NCBI RefSeq assembly: GCF_014649715.1
Contig: NZ_BMTO01000003.1
Span: 29,250 to 93,249, forward strand
Reading direction: 5' to 3'
Source of the DNA: Streptomyces lateritius
GTDB taxonomy: Bacteria; Actinomycetota; Actinomycetes; Streptomycetales; Streptomycetaceae
Length of the DNA: 64,000 nt
The notes under the pieces are model-generated. The model worked only from the letters and a program-made list of their open reading frames with translations, searched no databases and had not been told where the DNA came from. Numbering within the stretch: the first letter of the stretch is position 1; the number at the start of each line of letters is the position of its first letter. This document shows, piece by piece, positions 55,866 through 62,005 of the stretch. Both the position numbers and the translations under genes were made by a program.

Positions 55866-55903
55866 ATCGAGACGCAAGCGTCTCGATACGTTTGCGTCTC
55901 GAT
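55866..55903. promoter_or_regulatory. Nested palindromic operator, probable TetR binding site
   Basis: A perfect 9-4-9 palindrome (ATCGAGACG, CAAG, complement; 55866-55887) is nested in a longer inverted repeat with 12-base arms ATCGAGACGCAA and TTGCGTCTCGAT (55866-55903). It lies 60 bases before the PAP2 start on one side and 67 before the TetR start on the other. TACTCT just downstream may be the -10 of the TetR gene. Confidence 0.7.
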
Positions 55904-55969
55904 GGGGCGGGCCCTACTCTCGTCTGTGCAGAGAGCTGTCCGGCACGACCGGTAGCCCGGGAGGAACCG

Positions 55970-56569
55970 ATGTCCACGCAGGCCGCGACCGCCGCCCGGC
56001 GCAGCAAGATCACGCCCGAACGGGAGACCGAGCTGTACGAGGCCGTGATCGAGCTGCTCCGCGAGGGTGGCTACGACGCGGTGACCATGGAGGGCGTCGC
56101 CTCCCGTACCAGGTGCGGCAAGGCGACCCTCTACCGGCAGTGGGGGACCAAGGCGCAGCTCGTCACCGCCGCCCTCGACAAGCGGCGCTGCGCGTTCTTC
56201 ACCGGTATCGACACGGGAACCCTCGCCGGCGACCTCAGAGAGGCCGCCCGCCTCGCCGGGTCCCGTCGCGACCGGGACGCCGAGCTGATGGAGGCCGTCA
56301 GCCAGGCGTACATCCAGCACCCCGACCTGCGCGAGGCGCTGCGCGAGACCGTCATCAACCCGGAGGTCGCGGCGCTCGACGAGATGCTCCGGCGGGCGGT
56401 GGAGCGCGGCGAGATCGACGTGGACAACCCCGCCATCGGCTTCGTGGCCCCCTGCTTCCTCGGGATGCTCCGCATCGAGCGGCTCTTCGAGGAGCGGTTC
56501 GCGGACGCGGCGACGATGCGCGTCTTCGTCGACTCCGTCCTGCTGCCCACCCTGCGCGTCGCCGTGTGA
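55970..56569 (+). CDS. TetR-family transcriptional regulator
   Basis: A 199-residue regulator starting at the ATG at 55970 behind GGGAGGAA. The HTH covers about 20-62 (LYEAVIELLREGGYDAVTME followed by GVASRTRCGKATLYRQWGTK). The C-terminal domain (about 65-199) is helical and of the TetR_C type (EAVSQAYIQHPDLREALRET). It is divergent from the PAP2-transporter operon and the nested palindrome lies between them, so it most likely represses both itself and that operon. The ligand is unknown. Confidence 0.88.
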   Translation: MSTQAATAARRSKITPERETELYEAVIELLREGGYDAVTMEGVASRTRCGKATLYRQWGTKAQLVTAALDKRRCAFFTGIDTGTLAGDLREAARLAGSRRDRDAELMEAVSQAYIQHPDLREALRETVINPEVAALDEMLRRAVERGEIDVDNPAIGFVAPCFLGMLRIERLFEERFADAATMRVFVDSVLLPTLRVAV

Positions 56570-56598
56570 CCGCCCCGCCCGTCCGGCACCCTGGGGAC

Positions 56599-56973
56599 AT
56601 GCCCGCCCCCACTCCCGGCGTGCGCGTCCGGCGCGTCTATGAGCCCCCGGCGGCCGACGACGGCGTACGGGTCCTCGTCGACCGCCTCTGGCCGCGCGGC
56701 CTCGCCAAGACCGACGCCCGCGTCGACGAATGGCCCAAGGCGCTCACCCCCTCCACCGAACTGCGGCGCTGGTACCACGGCCCCCACGGTGCGTACGAGG
56801 AGTTCTGCCGGCGGTACGAGAACGAACTGGCCGAACCCGCCGCAGCCGCGGCCCTCGACCGGCTGCGCGCCCTCGCCGCGGACGGGCCCGTCACCCTCCT
56901 GACCGCCGCGAAGGACCCGTCGGAGAGCCACACCTCCGTACTGCTGCGCGCGCTGAACGCCTCCCGGGCATAG
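56599..56973 (+). CDS. DUF488 family protein
   Basis: A 124-residue protein with the usual DUF488 signature: VRRVYEPPAADDGVRVLVDR, then LWPRGLAKTDARVDEWPKAL, PSTELRRWYHGPHGAYEEFC and a final VTLLTAAKDPSESHTSVLLR. Members are small cytosolic proteins of unknown function, some linked to stress or DNA-associated operons. The ATG at 56599 follows a GGGGA site and fits the family start. It lies 30 bases after the TetR stop and could be co-transcribed with it. Confidence 0.85.
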   Translation: MPAPTPGVRVRRVYEPPAADDGVRVLVDRLWPRGLAKTDARVDEWPKALTPSTELRRWYHGPHGAYEEFCRRYENELAEPAAAAALDRLRALAADGPVTLLTAAKDPSESHTSVLLRALNASRA

Positions 56974-57011
56974 CCAGGAACCCGCGGCGCCGGTCACCAT
57001 GGCCGGACCGC

Positions 57012-57098
57012 ACCGCGTTCCTGCCCGAACACCGCACCTGCCTGAGAACCGCGCCTGCACACATACCGCACTTGTCCGAGTTCCGCACCTTCCCGCCA
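57012..57098 (+). repeat. Tandem 17-bp repeats upstream of the P450 gene
   Basis: Five degenerate units start ACCGC(A/G)CCTG... at 57012, 57031, 57048, 57065 and 57082; the last four are spaced exactly 17 bases apart. The consensus is about ACCGCACCTGCCCGAGT. The array ends two bases before the GGAGG ribosome site of the P450 gene. Spacing near 1.6 helical turns and direct orientation suggest a multi-site regulator such as a SARP-like activator, or a slipped-strand duplication. Confidence 0.5.
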
Positions 57099-57110
57099 CG
57101 GAGGCGCCGC

Positions 57111-58361
57111 GTGGACCCGAAACAGTCAGCACGTCACGAACGGCTCGACGAGCTGCAGCGAGACCCGTACCCCCTCTACGCACGTGCGCGACAGACCGCC
57201 GGACTGACCTTCGTCCCCGAACTCGACGCCTGGCTGGTCGCCCGGGACGCCGACGTCCGCGAAGTCCTCCTGCGGCCGGACGACTTCTCCTCCGCCCAGG
57301 CCCTGCGCCCCGACGTCGTGCCCACGGCCGCCGTCCTCGGCGTCCTCGCGCGCGGCTTCGGCAAACGGCCCACCGTCGTCTCGACGGACGGCGCCGCCCA
57401 CCGCCGGCACCGCGCCCCGATCAACGGCGGCCTCTCCGCCGGACGGGTGGCGGCCCTCGCCCCGCACGCAGCCGAGGTGGCCACCGGCCTCGTCGACGGC
57501 TTCGCCGCCGACGGGCACACGGAGCTGATGTCCTGCTACGCCCGCCGGCTCCCGGGCGCGGTCATCGGCCGGCTCATCGGATTCGCTCCGGAGGACGTGC
57601 CCGTCGCGGTGCACGGAGGACACCGCGCCGAACAGCTCCTCTTCCGGCCGCTGCCCGAGGAGGAACAGCTCGCCGCGGCCGAGGACGTGGTCGCCCTCCA
57701 GCACCTCCTCGACCGCTATGCCCGCGCCCGGCGTGCCGAGCCGCGCGACGACCTCTGTTCCGCGATGGTCGCCGCCCTGGCCCCGGACACGGGGCTGGGG
57801 CCCGGCACGCGCGAACTCACCACCGACCAGCGCGGCGAACTCGTCTCCAGCCTGCAGAACCTCCTCATCGCCGGGCACCTCACCACCACCGCCCTGATCG
57901 GCACGGCGCTGCTCCACCTGCTGCGCCATCGCGACCAGTGGGAACTGCTCTGCGCCCGACCCGAGTTCATACCCGGGGCGGTGGAGGAGGTGGCGCGCTA
58001 CGACACCGCCGTCCAGGGATTCCGCCGCACCACCACCCGGCCGGTGATCCTCGCCGGCACCGAACTGCCCGCCGGAGCCACGGTTTTCGTCTCCTACGGC
58101 TCCGCAAACCGGGACGAGGCGCGCCACGAGGACGCCGACGTCTTCGACATCACCCGGACCCCGGCACCCACCCGTCACGTCAGCTTCGGCCACGGGGCCC
58201 ACGGCTGCCCGGGCTCGCAGCTCGCCCGCACCCAACTCCGTCTCACTCTGGAGCTGTTCACCCGCCGTCTCCCCGGGCTGCGGCTGGCGGAGGGCCACGA
58301 GGTCGTGATGCGGCCCACCCTGATCCACCGCTCGCCCGAGGAGCTGCACCTGGCCTGGTGA
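57111..58361 (+). CDS. Cytochrome P450
   Basis: A 416-residue cytosolic P450. The GTG at 57111 follows GGAGG. The I-helix has LLIAGHLTTTALIG around 251-264 (AGxxT), the ExxR motif is VEEVARY near 291, and the heme loop is FGHGAHGCPGSQLA with Cys366 as the axial ligand. The AGH substitution (His for Asp/Glu before the Thr) is unusual for the acid-alcohol pair and may affect oxygen activation. It resembles the bacterial CYP105/107-like class. A ferredoxin gene is not adjacent, so electrons come from elsewhere. The substrate is unknown. A 17-bp repeat array lies just upstream. Confidence 0.9.
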   Translation: MDPKQSARHERLDELQRDPYPLYARARQTAGLTFVPELDAWLVARDADVREVLLRPDDFSSAQALRPDVVPTAAVLGVLARGFGKRPTVVSTDGAAHRRHRAPINGGLSAGRVAALAPHAAEVATGLVDGFAADGHTELMSCYARRLPGAVIGRLIGFAPEDVPVAVHGGHRAEQLLFRPLPEEEQLAAAEDVVALQHLLDRYARARRAEPRDDLCSAMVAALAPDTGLGPGTRELTTDQRGELVSSLQNLLIAGHLTTTALIGTALLHLLRHRDQWELLCARPEFIPGAVEEVARYDTAVQGFRRTTTRPVILAGTELPAGATVFVSYGSANRDEARHEDADVFDITRTPAPTRHVSFGHGAHGCPGSQLARTQLRLTLELFTRRLPGLRLAEGHEVVMRPTLIHRSPEELHLAW

Positions 58362-58367
58362 CCGCCG

Positions 58368-58838
58368 CTACGTCGCCAGCAGACGCGGCGCCTCCGCCGA
58401 CGCGTCCGTCACGCTGTCCGCGCGCGCCGCCAACTCCCGCGCCCACCGGACGAGCCCGCCGATGTCGATGCCGTACGGATCGCCCTGACCGGAGATCCGT
58501 GCGGCACCGCGCCGCAACAGCCGGGCCCCGCCCGCCGCGTTGCCCCGGGCGGCATGGGTGAGCCCGACCGCCAGCTGGGCGAGCCCCTGCCACAGATCCC
58601 GCTCCTCGGCGGGACCGGTCTTCCAGGCGTCCTCGAAGACCTCGTGCGCGTGGAACGGCATCCCCGCGTCCAGCAGTCGCTGCGCCTCGCGGAGGGTCTC
58701 CCGCGGAGACCGCGCCACCCCCTCGGGCTGCCGCGGCACCCCCTCGGCGCCGTACGGCAACGGCCGCCCCAGCCCGTCCCGAGGGCGCGCACTGCGCGCC
58801 CGCCCTTCCTCGTCCCGGTCCCTCGGCGTCGTGTCCAC
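58368..58838 (-). CDS. DUF309 family protein
   Basis: A 156-residue protein. The core RLLDAGMPFHAHEVFEDAWK followed by ERDLWQGLAQLAVGLTHAAR and GNAAGGARLLRRGAARI is the DUF309 signature (HEVxExxW...RxLxQGL). These form small helical bundles of unknown function. The start is the GTG at 58838; the first 45 residues are Arg/Asp/Pro-rich and not conserved. The gene is convergent with the P450 and its 5' end points towards the tRNA gene. Confidence 0.8.
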   Translation of the reverse strand: MDTTPRDRDEEGRARSARPRDGLGRPLPYGAEGVPRQPEGVARSPRETLREAQRLLDAGMPFHAHEVFEDAWKTGPAEERDLWQGLAQLAVGLTHAARGNAAGGARLLRRGAARISGQGDPYGIDIGGLVRWARELAARADSVTDASAEAPRLLAT

Positions 58839-59021
58839 GCCCCCATTGTCCCCACCCCCGCACCCCACCCGGCGCCGCACCGCCCCGACCTGCGACGCCG
58901 ACCTCCGGCGCCGACCACCGGGACACGGACGCGGTGACACCCCGTGCGTCGATCGGCCCCGTGGAGTGAGGTAATGTTCTCTTGCACGCCGCCACCGGGG
59001 AACAACCGGCGGGACGCGCAT

Positions 59022-59163
<142 letters not shown>

Positions 59164-59193
59164 CCGGTTGGGGACCAACTCGCCTTGACCGCG

Positions 59194-59460
59194 TCAGCGG
59201 GCTACCACGATCGGGCTCCGCAGGGACCGTGGCGCGCGTACCACGCTGATGCGGGCCGAAAGGGCGGCACCGGCGGTGATCCTGTGCACGTCGGGGTGCA
59301 GGTATCGCTGGGTGGTGGTCAGCGAGCCGTCCCCGGCGATCGGCGCAGGACGTGCAGGGGGACGCCGGCGTCCGCGAACCACGTCAGCCCGGTGTGGCGA
59401 AGGTCGTGTCGTCGAAGGTGCTCGAAGCCGATTTCGGTCACGACTCGCCCCATGCCCTGG
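59194..59460 (-). pseudogene. Integrase remnant next to the tRNA attachment site
   Basis: The minus strand encodes the C-terminal part of a tyrosine recombinase in two frames. One gives HLRRHDLRHTGLTWFADAGV (HxLRHT box with His and Arg). After a shift near 59350 another gives IAGDGSLTTTQRYLHPDVHR, which carries the catalytic Tyr in TTQRYLHPD. The N-terminal half is missing. The 3' end faces the tRNA 3' end about 100 bases away, the standard layout of an element integrase beside its own attL. It is dead. Confidence 0.8.
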
Positions 59461-59543
59461 CGTCACGCGTGAACCCGCCGTTCGTCACGGAGGGCAGTGA
59501 GAGCTTTCCCGGGTAGAGGGGCCGCGAAGAAAGGACGGCCGGT

Positions 59544-60395
59544 ATGGGCGATTTTTTGATCGGGACGTGTTCATGGACGGACAAGGCGCTGGTGGCCAGC
59601 GGATGGTACCCACCCGGGCGGCGTGACCCGGAGGGAAGGCTGCGGCACTACGCCGAACGCTTCTCCGTCGTGGAGGTCGACGCCGGCTACTACGCTCTCC
59701 CCAGCGTGCGCAACAGTCTGCTCTGGAACGAACGCACTCCGCCGAGCTTCCGGTTCGATGTCAAGGCGTTCTCCCTCCTCACCGGCCACCCGACCCGCAA
59801 GACCGCTCTGCCCGCCGACCTGCGCGGCCACGCCCTCGGCGACCCGGAACTGCTCGACGAGGTCTGGCACCGTTTCGGCGCGGCCCTGCGGCCCCTCCGC
59901 GAGTCCGGCCGGCTGGGCGCCGTACTGTTCCAGTTTCCGCCGTGGTTCGGTCCGGGCGCGCGGGCGGAGACCGTGCTCCATGCCACCAGAAAACGGGCGT
60001 ACCAGTGGCCGATGGCCGTGGAGTTCCGCCATCCCGACTGGTGGTGCGAGGACCGGCGGGAGCGCACTGCCGCCCTGTTGAGGGACCTGGACGCCACCGC
60101 GGTGGCCGTCGACACGGCCCAAGGGCTGCCCGCCTCGATACCCGCCGTCACACCCGTCACGTCCTCGAGGCTCGCAGTGGTCCGGTTTCACGGCCGTAGC
60201 GCCGCCTGGGGGACCGGAAGCAAGGAGGACCGCTTCCGCCATACCTACACGCGGGAGGAACTGGCCGCCTGGCTGCCGCGCCTGCGCTTTCTGGCGGACC
60301 GGGCCGAGCAGCTGCACGTCCTGTTCAACAACTGCTGCGGTGACGCCGCGGTACGCGCCGCCGAGACGCTGAGCGATCTGCTGGAAGGTTCCTGA
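59544..60395 (+). CDS. DUF72 family protein (YecE-like)
   Basis: A 283-residue protein that follows the DUF72 TIM-barrel layout: FLIGTCSWTDKALVASGWYP, then RLRHYAERFSVVEVDAGYYA, FRFDVKAFSLLTGHPTRKTA, GAVLFQFPPWFG, WPMAVEFRHPDWW and a late VVRFHGRSAAWGTGSKEDRF. Members bind metals or sugar phosphates; the reaction is unknown. The full length is present and intact, unlike its neighbours inside the tRNA-bounded remnant, so it was either cargo or is still selected. Confidence 0.85.
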   Translation: MGDFLIGTCSWTDKALVASGWYPPGRRDPEGRLRHYAERFSVVEVDAGYYALPSVRNSLLWNERTPPSFRFDVKAFSLLTGHPTRKTALPADLRGHALGDPELLDEVWHRFGAALRPLRESGRLGAVLFQFPPWFGPGARAETVLHATRKRAYQWPMAVEFRHPDWWCEDRRERTAALLRDLDATAVAVDTAQGLPASIPAVTPVTSSRLAVVRFHGRSAAWGTGSKEDRFRHTYTREELAAWLPRLRFLADRAEQLHVLFNNCCGDAAVRAAETLSDLLEGS

Positions 60396-60486
60396 GGCGA
60401 CCGCCCGGTTACCGCCGCCGCAGTGGCGAGCGGGCGCTCACGCCGCAGCGGACTGGAACGCGGGTCGGAGGCCGTTCTCTCCTCCA

Positions 60487-60880
60487 TCAGAGGGCGGCCC
60501 TTCGTGCGTCCCCGCCCCGCGTCCGCGACGGCGCGGGGCACCCGCAGGTGACCGCGCCGCGCCGGTCGCGAGGAAGCCGGCCCATCTCAGGACGTGCTGC
60601 TCTGCTCCACCCGTCGGTCCGGGAGTACGAGTCGAGCAGGTCCACCACGAAGACGAGGGTCGAGTGCGGCGGGATCAACGGTGAGGGCGGCTCCTTGCCG
60701 TAGCCGAGACGCGGAGGAATGACGATCTCGCGCCGACCGCCGGCCCTCATCCCCCGCACACCCCGGTCCATGCCCTTGATGACCCTGCCGCCGCCCAGGG
60801 CGAACTTGAACGGTTCGCCGCGGTCCCGGGAAGCGTCAAACTGCGTCCCGGACTCGAAGGTCACCCCTACGTGGGGACCA
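60487..60880 (-). pseudogene. Truncated FKBP-type peptidyl-prolyl isomerase
   Basis: The minus strand encodes the end of an FKBP: GVTFESGTQFDASRDRGEPF, then KFALGGGRVIKGMDRGVRGM, RREIVIPPRLGYGKE, PPSPLIPPHSTLVFVVDLLD. About 25-30 N-terminal residues, including the first strands of the fold, are missing. The break is at the GGGGACCA repeat at 60871-60892. A frameshift after VVDLLDSYS adds about 45 unrelated residues. The substrate-binding core is mostly present, but the fold is incomplete. It was probably cut during element insertion. Confidence 0.65.
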
Positions 60881-60983
60881 GTTGGGGACCACACGCTACG
60901 CGCGGTGGTGCAGGACGCATGCCCCTGCGCACAGCCTTTGCCTGGATTGAGCCTGCTGCATCCGGAAAATTCCCTTGACCCTC

Positions 60984-61094
60984 CTGGGGGTCAAGGGGTC
61001 GCAGGTTCACATCCTGTCGTCCCGGCTCGAAAGAGTCGCAGGTCAGGGGCCGTTTCAGAGCAATCTGAAACGGCCTCTTGATCGTTTTCGGGGA
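60984..61094 (+). repeat. tRNA-Pro 3'-end copy C
   Basis: A diverged copy of the tRNA-Pro 3' half and its hairpin (T-loop C instead of A, and discriminator G). The anticodon-stem part is retained with a four-base insertion. GGGGACCA direct repeats lie 113 bases upstream. This is the attR-type end of the element whose attL is the intact tRNA at 59022. Confidence 0.8.
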
Positions 61095-61130
61095 GCGGGC
61101 CGGCCCCACGGGTGGGCACGCGAGGCCAGG

Positions 61131-61892
61131 TCACTGCGCCGATCCGACGTCCCGCCGGGCGATGCGCTCCAGCAGGGGGGCCGCCCAGTCGGGGAGGTCG
61201 GACGCCGGAGGGCGCGGCGGGCGGGGGTCGGCGGTGATGCCGATGCCGCCCGCCGGGTCGCCGTACACGAACCGCTGTGACCACGAGAGCCACGAGCGGA
61301 CGAACAGGTTCGCGCTCCACGCGAGGGCGAGCGCGCCGCGCCGCTCGGGGATCTCGTATCAGTAGCTGGTGAGCACCACGGCGCGGGAGACCGCCTCGTC
61401 CGGGTCCCCCGGCCGGGAATCGGCGGTGAGCCCGGCGGCCAGCACCGACGCCGCGAACCGGTTGTCCGCGAGCAGTCCGCCGCTCTCACAGACGACCGCG
61501 TCCAGGAGGTCCGCCGGCAGGTTCACGGCGGCCCGCTCCAGCCGCGCCAGCAGCTCGGGGAGCGCCGGATCGCCGGCCGTCTCGGGGCCGGGCACCACCC
61601 GCAGGCCGGCCGGCAACCGCTCGTCCGCAGTGCCGGTGGCCAGGAGGTGCACGTAGGCCAGCGCGCGCAGCGTCTGCCAGCGGCAGAGGGTGTCGAGCAG
61701 CGCGATCCGGGACCTGCGGAAGGCGAGCCGCACCGGCCAGTCGGCCGCCCGGACCTCGTCCCCGAGGGCCCGCAGCTCCCGCGGCACCGGGCCCGGGAAG
61801 ACCCGGCTCCGGCCGGGGTCGTAGGAGGGCTCGGCACGGTAGCCCGGCGGACGAGGCGCGCGGTTCCGGGGGGTACCGCTACGACCGCTCAT
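61131..61892 (-). pseudogene. Unrecognised gene with an in-frame TGA stop
   Basis: From the ATG at 61892 the frame runs 177 codons to a TGA at 61359-61361. It then continues without another stop for 75 codons to 61131, with strongly protein-like sequence (YEIPERRGALALAWSANLFV, SWLSWSQRFVYGDPAGGIGI). The full product would be 252 residues. I do not recognise the family; the first part is Arg/Pro-rich (LRALGDEVRAADWPVRLAFR, ALLDTLCRWQTLRALAYVHL). Either the gene carries a nonsense mutation, or the two parts are separate proteins, or TGA is read through. The gene's start overlaps a 27-codon ORF. Confidence 0.6.
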
Positions 61893-61962
61893 TCACTTCG
61901 TCGTCCTTCGGGGTCCGCCACTTCGAGAGGTCCTCCGGGTCGATGGGGTAGGCGTGGATCAT
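61879..61962 (-). CDS. 27-residue peptide ORF between the NHLM transporter and the interrupted gene
   Basis: An ATG at 61962 with AGGA five bases upstream opens a 27-codon frame (MIHAYPIDPEDLSKWRTPKD, then DEVNERS). Its stop lies just inside the next gene, overlapping the ATG at 61892 by 14 bases. It is 18 bases after the terminator that follows the transporter, so it is the first gene of a new unit. It could be a small peptide, a leader, or chance. Confidence 0.4.
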   Translation of the reverse strand: MIHAYPIDPEDLSKWRTPKDDEVNERS

Positions 61963-61980
61963 ATGGTCCTGGCGTCGAGA

Positions 61981-62005
61981 CCGAGCCCCGCCCGGCGGGG
62001 CTCGG
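61981..62005. terminator. Hairpin directly after the NHLM transporter stop
   Basis: A perfect 12-1-12 inverted repeat (CCGAGCCCCGCC and complement) immediately after the stop codon of the minus-strand ABC transporter gene. It is a strong rho-independent-type stem, though without a clear T-run. Confidence 0.75.

Noticed and set aside
57012..57098. CRISPR array
   Set aside because: The repeats are contiguous and degenerate, without spacers, and too short.
61359..61361. Selenocysteine codon
   Set aside because: No SECIS-like hairpin was recognised after the TGA and no selenoprotein family match; a nonsense mutation is simpler.
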